From Carettochelys insculpta (Eukaryota; Chordata; Testudines; Carettochelyidae), in contig NC_134158.1 of the NCBI RefSeq assembly GCF_033958435.1, positions 10,835,277 through 10,899,276 on the forward strand: 64,000 bases of DNA. Reading direction: 5' to 3'. Position 1 is the first letter of the stretch; every line of letters begins with the position of its first letter. The notes under the pieces are model-generated. The model searched no databases, was not told the origin of the DNA, and saw only the letters and a list, made by a program, of their open reading frames with translations. Positions 1 to 12,400 of the stretch are shown one piece after another. The position numbers and the translations under genes are program-made.

Positions 1-197
1 GCTCAGCCCCATCACAAAACCAGCCCCCACCCACACTCCTCTATCCAGGCCTCAAAGAACACACCCCCCGCCCCGGCCCTGGAGCCTGGGAAGTGCCTTC
101 CAGGAGGGGTCCCAGCCTGGGGGCTGGTGTCTTGGCCACACTGCAAAGCAAAGGGGGCGGGAGGGGAAGGGGCCGGTGCCCGGGAGCAGCCGCTGAC

Positions 198-491
198 CTG
201 TGACGGCGTCAGCGGAGACGGGCCCCAGGCGCTTGCGGCCGGACACGCCGTACAGGTTGAACTTGTATCTGCGGGAAGGCGCCAGGCTGGTGACGGTCAC
301 CGTGCGGGATCCCCCGGCCACGGGCAGCGCCTGGGGTTTGCCCTCTGCGTCCTTGTACTGCAGGAGGAAGGAGTCGAAGTCCCCGGCCGGGACGGTCCAG
401 GAGAGGCGGACGGAGGAGTCGGTGACGTCGGAGGCCGAGAGCTCCCCCAGGCTGGGCTGGGTGGTGGGTTCCTGCTGCCGCGATGCAGAGG
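198..491 (-). CDS. TNXB: TNXB FN3-8 exon (last in window)
   Basis: A 294-base exon, phase 1, with the donor at 197/196. It is a near copy of FN3-7 and FN3-6. Positions 1-197 are intron; no further exon is visible before the edge. Confidence 0.9.
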
Positions 492-3400
492 CTAGAACGG
501 GTGGGGGAAGGGTGCAGCTGGGGTGAGGGGCGACTCTCTGGGGTGTTTGTGGGGCTGGGTTATTCCCAGCCAGAGGGGACCTGCCAAGGGGAGCAGCGGG
601 GGAGAGTACAGGGAGCCCCAAGGAGTAGCCCCGGACACAGCCAGATCCAGATGCTGGGAAGGAGAGCTGCGGACAGACGCATGGGGTCTGCAAAAAGATC
701 CCACGTTCCTGGGCTCCCCACGGCCATCGCCCCCGTGCGGGGTCAGCCCAGCCCGCCCGGCCTGCCCGGCATGACCCTGGGTGAGAGCTGAGCTGGGCTC
801 CCCATGGCCATCGCCCCCATGCGGGCTCAGCCCAGCCCAGCCCAGCCCGCCCGGCATGACCCTGGGTGAGAGCTGAGCTGGGCTCCCCACGGCCATCGCC
901 CCCATGCGGGCGCAGCCCAGCCCAGCCCAGCCCATCCCACCCGGCACGACCCCAGGTGAGAGCTGAGCTGGGCTGCGGGGGGGCGGGAAGGGGTAGAAAG
1001 GGAGGGTCAAAGCCCCCCAACGTTAATGGGAAGATTTCCATTGGCACCAGCGAGTCCCACCTGCCCCTCCCTCCATCCAACGTCGTACACAGGCACCACT
1101 GTGCCCATTTATGCATGCGCACAGATAGCCGTCCGTCCATCCCTCCCTCCGTCCGTCCGTCCCTCCGTCCATCCGTCCCACGTGCAGCTGTCAGTCCGGC
1201 CATCACCGCACATCCCTGACCAACAGTCTGTCTATTGCTCCATCCCCGATGCACCCACAGTTCCCTCACTCCTTCCATCCTCCCCCATAAACACCTGTCC
1301 CTCATCTTTCTCCACACACACCCCTCGATCCATCCACCCCCCTGGGACGGGGCTCGGGGTCCCCAGGCTCTGCACCGTTCCCAGGCAGGAGTGACTCTCA
1401 CTGGCAGGAGAACAGCGGGTTTATTAGCCGACAGGACACAGCGTCGTACAGAGGGGTCAGCGCAGCCGGCAGAGACAGCCAGTTCCCTCCATGCTGGGGA
1501 AAGGAGGCCCCGAGGGGCCCCCGGAGCCGGGGCCTGGCCCCCTCCTTTGTCTCTCTCTCTCACAGCCCAGACTCACTGCTCCCACCTCCCAATTCCAATT
1601 CAAACCCCTCAGGCTCCACCTCCTCCTTTGTCTGCAGCCCAGAGGTGTCACCTGGGCACCAGGTTACCCCAGCAGGAGCCCCCCACCCTCTGTGACACAC
1701 AGACCCACCACACCCGCATCCCCAGTGCATCCACTAACACTTCTATGCACTCATCCACGACCACGTACATTTTCCCTCCCCCGTCTGTCCTTCCATCCAT
1801 CTCCACGCACACCCACCTGTCTGTCCATCCATCCCCTACACATCTCCCCACCCACCTGTCCAGCCCTACAGCTACCCATTCAACTGTCCATGCATTACCA
1901 TCCCAACCATCTGTCCCTGCCTCGCCACCCCACAGGCAGCCATTCACCGACCTGTCCATCCGTCCCTCCCTCCCTCCCCACACACACAGCTCCCTCTAGC
2001 CACCCAAGGGCTGGCAGACTGGCTGGAGATGCTGGATGTGTGAAAGTATCTTCCCGGGATTTTTCTGGAGCTTTGACACTGCGGAGCAAAGGGGGCAGGA
2101 GGGGAAGGGGCCGGCGCCCAGGAGCAGCCACTGACCTGTAACAGTGTCGGCGGAGACGGGCCCCAGGCGCTTGCGGCCGGACACGCCGTACAGGTTGAAC
2201 TTGTATCTGCGGGAAGGCGCCAGGCTGGTGACGGTCACCGTGCGGGATCCCCCGGCCACGGGCAGCGCCTGGGGTTTGCCCTCCGCGTCCTTGTACTGCA
2301 GGAGGAAGGAGTCGAAGTCCCCGGCCGGGACAGTCCAGGAGAGCTGGATGGAGGAGTCGGTGACATCAGAGGCCGAGAGCTCCCCCAGGCTGGGCTGGGC
2401 GGTGGGTCCCTCCTTAGGTGGGGCTGCGGCTGGAACAGAGAGTGGGGTGAAGAGCGCGGCTGGGGTGGGGGCAGCTCAGGAGACGTGACGTTACTTCATC
2501 AGAATGCAATCAGCTCAATCACCATTGCAACCATTGCTCTACGTTTCCAGCTACTCTCGCACCCAGCATGGCTAGCGAGGCGTCACTGGCCAGCGGGGTA
2601 CTGTTATGGGTGCAGTCGGGGGGCTTGGCGCTGGCCCTGAGCCTGAGCCTGGGATAATGCCCACAAAGGGTGTGGCTGGCGCACCTCGCAGGGGCTAGCG
2701 AGGTGTCACTGGCCAGCGGGGTACTGTTATGGATGCAGTCGGGGGGCTTGGCGCTAGGCCTGAGCCTGGGATAATGCCCACAAAGGGTGTGGCTGGGGCA
2801 CCTCGCAGGGGCTAGCGAGGTGTCACTGGCCAGCGGGGTACTGTTATGGATGCAGTCGGGGGGCTTGGCACTAGGCCTGAGCGTGGGATAATGCCCACAA
2901 AGGGTGTGGCTGGCGCACCTCGCAGGGGCTAGCGAGGGCTCACCAGGGAAACCTCAACTGACAAGAGACGAAGGAGACTCCTGACTGCACGGAACGGCCT
3001 TTCCCGTGAGCGGCCCAACGAGCACATGGCTTGGCAGAGACTGGACTCGCGCAACGGGCGGTGTGACGGAGTGCGGGGTGTGTGTGCGCGAGTCACTCCT
3101 GCCTGCAGACAGGGTGCACTGCCTGGGGACCCCAGAACCCCTGACAGGAGGGGTCCTGGGCCGCCCGGCCACGGCTGGTCTGCTGTGAACATGCAAAGCC
3201 TTGTTGCTCCCACAGGTCTTGGTGTGCACCTGTGACGGCGTCGGCGGAGACGGGCCCCAGGCGCTTGCGGCCGGACACGCCGTACAGGTTGAACTTGTAT
3301 CTGCGGGAAGGCGCCAGGCTGGTGACGGTCACTGTGCGGGATCCCCCGGCCACGGGCAGCGCGTGGGGTTTGCCCTCCGTGTCCTTGTACTGCAGGAGGA

Positions 3401-6400
3401 AGGAGTCGAAGTCCCCGGCCGGGACGGACCAGGAGAGCCGGATGGAGGAGTCAGTGACGTCGGAGGCCGAGAGCTCCCCCAGGCTGGGCTGGGCGGTGGG
3501 TTCTGCTGGGGCTGGAAGAGGCCGGAACAGCCCCATCAGTTCTGGCTCAGGGAGGGGCCTGGAGGTTGGGCTGGGGGCCCTGGAGATGCCTTGCCGGGGG
3601 GTGGGAAGCCCCTGGTGATGCCCCACATTGCACGTTGCTTGGCGGACGGGGAAGCAGCGAGGGGCGGCATTTGCAGCTGATACAAAATGCCTGCGTCCGG
3701 TTGGCTAACGTGCCTGGCCGGCTGCAGAGTTAGAAGCAGCCGGTGACGGGGACCCGGCTCCCCCTGGAGGGAGCTGGGCTCCGGCGAGAGGCGGCAGCGC
3801 CGTGCGGAAAGCGAGGAAGTGGGGCGCAGCTTCGCTCAGACCCTTTCAGTGACGGACACGGGCAGGGCTCGGCGGGCAGGTACCTGTGCGGACGGAGGCC
3901 CTGAGCGGGGGGGACAGCTGGCCGCGGTGCACCCCGTAGAGCGTGACGTTGTACTCGGTGGCTGGTTGCAGCCCCTGGACGTGGGCCGCCCGCTGCTCCG
4001 CCGGCATCTCCACCTCCTGGGGCCCCGCGCGCCCGGCCGCCTCCTCGTAGCGCAGCAGGAAGGACTGAAACAGGCCCTTCCGCGCCCTCCACTGCAGCCC
4101 AAAGCCCTCGCTGGTCACGTTCCGGACCCCCAGGCCCCCCAGCTCGACTGCGGCCGGGCCCTCGGCCAGGGGCACTGCCAGAGAGAGAGAGAGACGGTGG
4201 CCAGGGGCTCGCCGGGAAGGAAAGGGAGCAGGAGGCTGGGAGCCAGGACTCCTGGGTTCTCCCTGGCGCTGGGAGGGCAGTGGGGGCTGGTGGTCAGAGC
4301 AGGGACTGGGAGCCAGGACTCCTGGGTTCTCTGGGGGCTGGGAAGGCAGTGGGGGCTGGTGGTTAGAGCAGGGGCTGGGAGCCAGGACTCCTGGGTTCTC
4401 CCCGGCGCTGGGAGGGCAGTGGGGGCTGGTGGTTAGAGCAGGGGGCCGAGAGCCAGGACTCCTGGGCTCTCCCCGGCGCTGGGAGGGCAGTGGGGGCTGG
4501 TGGTTAGAGCAGGGGCTGGGAGCCAGGACTCCTGGGTTCTCCCCGGCGCTGGGAGGGCAGTGGGGGCTGGTGGTTAGAGCAGGGGCTGGGAGCCAGGACT
4601 CCTGGGTTCTCCCCGGCGCTGGGAGGGCAGTGGGGGCTGGTGGTTAGAGCAGGGGGCCGAGAGCCAGGACTCCTGGGTTCTCCTGGCTCTGGGAGGGCAG
4701 TGGGGGCTGGTGGTTAGAGCAGGAGGCCGAGAGCCAGGATGGAGGCATGAGGCTAGGGTGTTACCTGTTGACACGCTGGTGGTGAGCGGCCCCGAGACGG
4801 TCCCGTCGGGAGCCACCCCTCGCAGCTCCACCTCGTACTCGGTGCCAGGGCTCAGCTGCGTGATGGCCACGCTTCTCTGCCCCCCGGGCACCTGGGTCTG
4901 CTGGGGGGGCGCTGGGGAGCCAGGTTTACGGTACTGCAGCAGGAAGTGCTGGAAGGTGCCGGGTGTGGCCATCCAGCTGACCAGGAACCTGCTGGGGGAG
5001 ACGTCGGACACGGCCAGGTCCCCCAGGGGTGAGGTGGGGGCGGAGGGGCTGGGCTGGGGAGGCGCCGGGGGCTGCTCGCTGCTGGATGCCTCCGGAGCTG
5101 GGGAAGCAGAAGAAGGTCACAGGGTGCCACTGGAGGGGAGAGGTCCCTGCCCCATTTCCTTACTCCCTGAGCCAGCCCAGCCCTATGCCAGCCAGGCCCC
5201 GCCCCCCTGAGCCAGCCAGGCCCTGCCCCATTTCCTGACCCCCTGAGCCAGCCCAGCCCTATGCCAGCCAGGCCCCGCCCCCCTGAGCCAGCCAGGCCCT
5301 GCCCCATTACCTGACCCCCTGAGCCAGCCCAGCCCCATGCCAGCCAGGCCCCGCCCTCATGAGCCAGCCAGGCCCTGCCCCATTTCCTGACCCCCTGAGC
5401 CAGCCCAGCCCCATGCCAGCCAGGCCCCGCCCTCATGAGCCAGCCAGGCCCTGCCCCATTACCTGACCCCCTGAGCCAGCCCAGCCCCATGCCAGCCAGG
5501 CCCCGCCCTCATGAGCCAGCCAGGCCCTGCCCCATTTCCTGACCCCCTGAGCCAGCCCAGCCCCATGCCAGCCTGGCCCTGCCCCATTTCCTGCCCCAGG
5601 AGCCAGCCTGGCCCTGCCCTGGGCGGGGTGGGGTGGGAGCCAGCGCCCCTCGGAGCGGACGGGCCCTGGGCCGTGCCCCGCGGCGTTGGTGGGGGGAGAC
5701 CTGTGGAGGAGGAAGCCGAGAGCTGCAGACGAAAGGTGGGTTAACGAGGGGCGGGCGGGTGAGAAGAGGGGTTAGCACCAGCGGGTGGCGTCGGTGAGCA
5801 GCCAGGGCGCGTGGCGGGTGCCGGTGGGGTTAGCGAGCCGGGACCCCCCAGCAGAGCCCCCGCCCCAGCGCTACCTGTAGAGAAGAGAAGGGAGTAGGAC
5901 TTGGAGAGCCGCCCCTGCAGCAGCCCGTGGATCTCCACCCGGTAGGCCGTGCCGGGGGCCAGGCCCTGCAGCCGGACCGTGGCCGCATCCCCGGGCAGCA
6001 CCAGCTCCCCCGCGCCACCGCCGTCGCCCGCCCGCCAGTAGCGCACCACCACGCGCTCCGAGAGGCCGCGCACGCCGGCCAGCGAGAGCAGCAGAGCGTC
6101 GGGCGAGCGCGCTGCCAGCTCCGGCTTGGCGTGGCCCTGGGGCCGGGCGCCTGAGCCCTCCGCGAAGGCACCGCTGGCAGCCCCGATGAGCCGGCCGGGG
6201 GGGCCCGTGGGCCCGACCTCGCCCAGCCGCTGGTAGACCGTCTGCTGCTCCTCCAGGGACTTGCGGCGCGTGAGGTAGAGGAAGATGGCCCAGGCCACGC
6301 CGGGGACGGTCTGGTTGCCGCGCAGCGGGTAGCCGGTGGCCCGCAGGTAGCTCTCCAGCCGCTGCAGCAGGGTCCCGTTGTACTGGGACAGCTGGGCCGG

Positions 6401-9400
6401 CAGGGTCTGCAGGAAGCGCTGGCTGGGCAGCGAGGAGGCGTTGGCTGCGGCGGGCCAGGGAGCCGGCTGCCCCACGGGGCCGGGCGGACGGAGATGGGGC
6501 GCAGGGGGCCGCGCGGGTGCCGGGAGTGGCTGTCTGGGCGGGGGCAGGGTGGGCATCGGTGCTGCCAGGAGCAAAGATGGGGGTGATTACGGGAACCTAT
6601 TCCCTGCCCCCCACCTCCAGCCAGCCAGGCCCTGCCCTGGGCTGCAGGACCGGCGCCCCCCCAGAAGGGACAGGCCTGCCCCATTCCCCGCCCCCTGTGC
6701 CAGCCAGGCCCTGCCCTGGGCTGGAGCAGGACCAGCGCCCCCACAGCAGGGACAGGCCCTGCCCCATTCCCCGCCCCCTGTGCCAGCCAGACCCTGCCCT
6801 GGGCCAGGGGGAAGCTGGTGCCCCTGGAGAGGACAGGCCCTGCCCCATTCCCTGCCCCATGGGCCATCCAGGCCCTGCCCTGGGCCAGGGGAAGCTGGTC
6901 CCTGTGTTCCCCAGCTGGGGCCCACGAGCTGGCTGCGGAGAAGAGAAGGGAGAGAACAGGGTTATTCCGATGGGCTCGTGGCCGCCCAGCACCATGACCT
7001 GTGGAACCTAAATGGACAGACAGACGGTAGTGAGCGGGGGGAGCTCCGGGGAGCCCTGCCTCTGGGCAGCACTGCAGGGGAGAGGAGAGAAACGCCCACC
7101 TCCCTTCCAGACACACGGACGGAGGGCTGGACCACGGACACCCGACCCAGACAGAGGGATGGACAGGTGGGTGGTACGATGGAGGGACGGACAGATGGGT
7201 GGGTGGTTGGCTGGCTGGATCAGTAGGTGCATGGATGGATGGACAGATGGATGCGTGAATGGCTGAATGGTCGGTCAGACAGATGGACAGACCAACGGGT
7301 AGAAGAATGGATGGATGGATGGCTGGGTGGTTGGATGGACAGACAGACAGACGGACGAGTGAGTGTATGGGTGGATGGATGGACAGACAGGCAGGTGGGT
7401 GGGTGGCTGGCTGGAGGAATGAATGGACAGACAAGACAGGTGGGTTGGATGGATGGATGGACAGACGGGTGAGTGGACGGTTGGATGGACAGACAGGTGG
7501 GTGGATGGCTGGACAGATGGGGGTATGGATGGAGGGAATGGACAGACGGACGGAGGAAGGGACGGATGGATGGAAGGACAGACAGATGGATAGGTGGATG
7601 GCTGGACATATGGAGGGATGGATGGATGGATGGACGGAGGGAGAGATGGACAGAGGGAATGGACAGACGGAGGAAGGGACAGATGGATAGAAGGACAGAC
7701 AGACGGGTGGGTGGATGGATGGATGGATGGATGGATGGACAGACAGGTGGGTGGATGTCTGGATGGATGGAGGGATGGACAGAGGGAACGGACGGAGGGA
7801 GGGATGAATGGATGGAAGAACAGACAGATGGGCAGTTGGACGGACAGACAGACGTGTAGGTGGATGGCGGGACGGACGGACAGACGGGCGGTTGGACGGA
7901 CCGACACTCTCACCCCTCGGTACCGCTGCCCCCTCCGGTCTGCGCTGATTTTCCTGCTTCATGCAATGTCCTCCCCTCCCCCGTCCTTCCCACACCCCTC
8001 CCCCGTGGTACCCACCGGTGCTGGCGCTGGCGCTGGCGGGGGGGCTCTGCTCGGTGCCCCAGTGGGCGGTCAGGGTGAGGGTGTAGCGGGTGGCGCTGCG
8101 CAGGCCGCTCAGGGTGACGGTGGAGCTGTCAGGGGGCAGGGCCAGCTGGGTGGGGGCCTTGGCGCTGTCCTGCCCTGCCGGGCCGTAGCGCAGGGTGTAG
8201 CCGTCGGGCCGGGCGGCTGGGGGCTCCCAGCGCAGGCTCAGCGAGGTGGCTGTGGCCCCCGTGGGGCGCAGGCTGCGGGGCGCGTCCATCCCTGGGGTGG
8301 GGGGAGAGGAATCAGAGCCCCTGTGGCCGTCCTGCGCCACCTCCCCGGCGCCCCACACAGCCCCTTAGCCCCCGCCCCACACGGCTGCCCTCCGCCACCT
8401 CCCCTGGTACCCCACACGGCCCCTTAGCCCCCGCCCCACACGGCTGCCCTCCGCCACCTCCCCCGGCGCCCCACACAGCCCCTTAGCCCCCGCCCCACAC
8501 GGCTGCCCTCTGCCACCTCCCCTGGCGCCCCACACAGCCCCTTAGCCCCCGCCCCACACGGCTGCCCTCCGCCACCTCCCCCGGCGCCCCACACAGCCCC
8601 TTAGCCCCCGCCCCACACGGCTGCCCTCTGCCACCTCCCCTGGTGCCCCACACAGCCGCCCTGCGCCACCTCCCCTGGTGCCCCACACAGCCGCCCTGCG
8701 CCACCATCCCCGGCGCCCCACACAGCCCCTTAGCCCCCGCCCCACACGGCTGCCCTCCGCCACCTCCCCTGGTGCCCCACACGGCCCCTTAGCCCCCGCC
8801 CCACACGGCTGCCCTCCGCCACCTCCCCCGGCGCCCCACACAGCCCCTTAGCCCCCGCCCCACACGGCTGCCCTCTGCCACCTCCCCCGGCGCCCCACAC
8901 AGCCCCTTAGCCCCCGCCCCACACGGCTGCCCTCCGCCACCTCCCCTGGTGCCCCACACGGCCCCTTAGCCCCCGCCCCACACGGCTGCCCTCTGCCACC
9001 TCCCCTGGTGCCCCACACAGCCGCCCTGCGCCACCTCCCCTGGTGCCCCACACAACCCCTTAGCCCCCGCCCCACACAGCTGCCCTCCGCCACCTCCCCC
9101 AGCGCCCCTCATGGCCCCTTAGCCCCCGCCCCACACGGCTGCCCTCCACCACCTCCCCTGGTGCCCCACACAGCTGCCCTCCGCCACCTCCCCCAGCGCC
9201 CCTCATGGCCCCTTAGCCCCCGCCCCACACGGCTGCCCTCCACCACCTCCCCTGGTGCCCCACACAGCTGCCCTCCGCCACCTCCCCCAGCGCCCCTCAT
9301 GGCCCCTTAGCCCCCGCCCCACACGGCTGCCCTCTGCCACCTCCCCCGGCACCCCTCACAGCTCCCTAGCCCCCACCCCACACGGCTGCCCTCCGCCACC

Positions 9401-12400
9401 TCCCCCGGCACCCCTCACAGCTCCCTAGCCCCCACCCCACACGGCTGCCCTCCGCCACCTCCCCCGGCACCCCTCACAGCTCCCTAGCCCCCACCCCACA
9501 TGCCCACCTTCCGCCACCTCCCCCGGCGCCCCTCACAGCCCCCCAGCCCCCGCCCCTCATGGCCACCCCTCCCAGCCCCACATACTGGTGCGGACGCTCT
9601 GGGTGGCAGGGGGCCCCAGGTGCTGGTCTCGCTGGGCCCGCACGGTGACACTGAACTGCTGGCCTGGGCCCAGCCCCGAGCGCTCGAAGGATGTGGCTGA
9701 GCTGGGGAGCTGCAGGGTCACGGTGCCCTGGGGGTCATCCTGGGGAGAGGGAAAGTGGGTCAAGGTGGGGGCCGGGCCCCAGCCCTGGCAGCGCTGGGCT
9801 CAGATGGGTGAGAGGGACCCTGCACCCCACCCATACACGTCCCTGCAGTGCCCCTGCCTAACTGCGGTGAGCCGGGCTGGGGCGCAGGGCAACGCGCTGT
9901 CCTGCCCCGCTGAGCGCCCCTGCCCCCAGGCACAGCTCTGACCCCTGCGACAGGGACGCGGACGCCCGGCACCCCCCGATCCCGCTTTACCGTGGGAACC
10001 AGGCGAATTTCGTATCCGTCCACGCGGCTCTTGGGTGGGTTCCACTGCAGGCGGAAGGAGCTTTCGTCCCGGTGGCCCACACGCAGCACCATGGCCGGGA
10101 TCTCTGCGGGGGGTGGGGGGTGAGTTCTCCAAGCCCCAGCCAACCCCCCAGGACAGCGCCCCTGCCATGGGAATGGCACCCCCCAGTCCCAGCCGCCCCC
10201 TCCCCAGGGCAGCGCCCCCACCCTGGGAACTGTACCCCCCAGCCCCAGCCGCCCCCTCCCCAGGACAGCGCCCCCACCCCGGGAACTGCACCCCCCAGTC
10301 CCAGCCGCCCCCTCCCCAGGACAGCGCCCCCGCCCCGGGAACTGCACCCCCCAGTCCCAGCCGCCCCCTCCCCAGGGCAGCGCCCCCGCCCCGGGAACTG
10401 CACCCCCCAGTCCCAGCCGCCCCCTCCCCAGGACAGCGCCCCTGCCCTGGGAATGGCACCCCCCAGTCCCAGCCGCCCCCTCCCCAGGGCAGCGCCCCCG
10501 CCCTGGGAACTGCACCCCCCAGTCCCAGCCGCCCCCTCCCCAGGACAGCGCCCCTGCCCTGGGAACGGCAACCCCAGTCCCAGCCACCCCCTCCCCAGGA
10601 CAGCGCCCCTGCCCTGGGAACGGCACCCCCCAGTCCCAGCCGCCCCCTCCCCAGGGCAGCGCCCCCGCCCCGGGAACTGCACCCCCCAGTCCCAGCCGCC
10701 CCCTCCCCAGGACAGCGCCCCCGCCCCGGGAACTGCACCCCCCAGTCCCAGCCGCCCCCTCCCCAGGACAGCGCCCCCGCCCCGGGAACTGCACCCCCCA
10801 GTCCCAGCCGCCCCCTCCCCAGGACAGCGCCCCCGCCCCGGGAACTGCACCCCCCAGTCCCAGCCGCCCCCTCCCCAGGACAGCGCCCCCGCCCCGGGAA
10901 CTGCACCCCCCAGTCCCAGCCGCCCCCTCCCCAGGACAGCGCCCCCGCCCCGGGAACTGCACCCCCCAGTCCCAGCCGCCCCCTCCCCAGGGCAGCGCCC
11001 CCGCCCCGGGAACTGCACCCCCCAGTCCCAGCCGCCCCCTCCCCAGGACAGCGCCCCCGCCCCGGGAACTGCACCCCCCAGTCCCAGCCGCCCCCTCCCC
11101 AGGACAGCGCCCCCGCCCCGGGAACTGCACCCCCCAGTCCCAGCCGCCCCCTCCCCAGGACAGCGCCCCCGCCCCGGGAACTGCACCCCCCAGTCCCAGC
11201 TGCCCCCTCCCCAGGACAGCGCCCCCGCCCTGGGAACTGCACCCCCTAGTCCCAGCCGCCCCCTCCCCAGGACAGCGCCCCCGCCCTGGGAACTGCACCC
11301 CCCAGTCCCAGCCGCCCCCTCCCCAGGACAGCGCCCCCAGCAGGGAAAGGTTCCATGTCCCAGCCAGCCCCCACCCTGGGAACTGCACCCCCGAGTCCCA
11401 GGCCCCCCCAGGGACAGCACCTGTGGTAGGGAAGAGTCCCACCCCCACCCCAGGAAAAGCGCCCCCAGCAGGGAACGTTCCTAGCCGCCCCCCGTGTCCC
11501 AGAGCCCCGCCTGGGGGACGCTCCCTGCACAAGGCCCCATGTTCCAAGCCCTGCTCCCCCCAGCCGCCCATGGAGGGAGAGGCCCCCCCCGTCCGGCTCC
11601 CGGCCACGCGGGCAGGTAGGGCCTCGATGCGCGTCTGGGCGGCGCGGTGCGCAGAGCAAACACGGGGAACAAGGCGGCTCAGATCCCGGCCCCGGCCGCA
11701 TGAATGGAGCCGATTCCACAGCGGAAGCCGCCCCGGAGGCGCTGCCAGGGCTGACTTGGCGGCCGGGGACCGGGGGCTCCGTGCCCGGGGACGGGAGGTC
11801 CCGGCCAGGGGAGCCTCGGGGCAGCCCCCGGGCGGTGGGGCAGGAGCAGGCGGGGCAGCACACAGGCCCTTCAGCTCCCTGCCCGCAGCCGCCCCAGCCG
11901 GGGAGCCCAGCCGGGGGGCCCAGCCGGGGGCCAGCCGCAGGGACGGGCACCACGGGGGGCTGTGGTTGGGGGGTGGGACTGGGCAGGGCAGCCCAGGGCA
12001 TTGTAGGTAGTTGACCGGGCACCGCGGGGCGGGGCGGGGCAGGAGGGGGCAGGACCGGACCGGACGGGGCGGGACCGGGCAGGAGGGGGCGGGGCGGGGC
12101 GGGGCGGGGGCCGTACCTACGGGGCAGGAGGGGGCAGGACCGGACGGGACAGGACCGGGCAGGAGGGGGCGGGGCGGGGCGGGGCGGGGCGGGGGCCGTA
12201 CCTACGGTGCAGGCGGGGCGGGGCAGGAGGGGGCAGGACCGGACGGGACGGGACCGGGCAGGAGGGGGGGGGGGGGGCGGGGCGGGGCGGGGCGGGGGCC
12301 GTACCTACGGTGCAGGCGGGGCAGGACCGGGACGGGGCAGGAGGGGGCGGGACCGGACCGGGCAGGAGGGGCGGGGCGGGGCGGGGCGGGCGGCCGTACC

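Noticed and set aside
4225..4745. tRNA genes suggested by GGTTAGAGC and GGGTTCT words
   Set aside because: No complete cloverleaf or anticodon arm; units are tandem and match SINE heads.
9760..11607. Open frames of 400-615 codons on both strands
   Set aside because: Translation of the 57-bp minisatellite in a TNXB intron.
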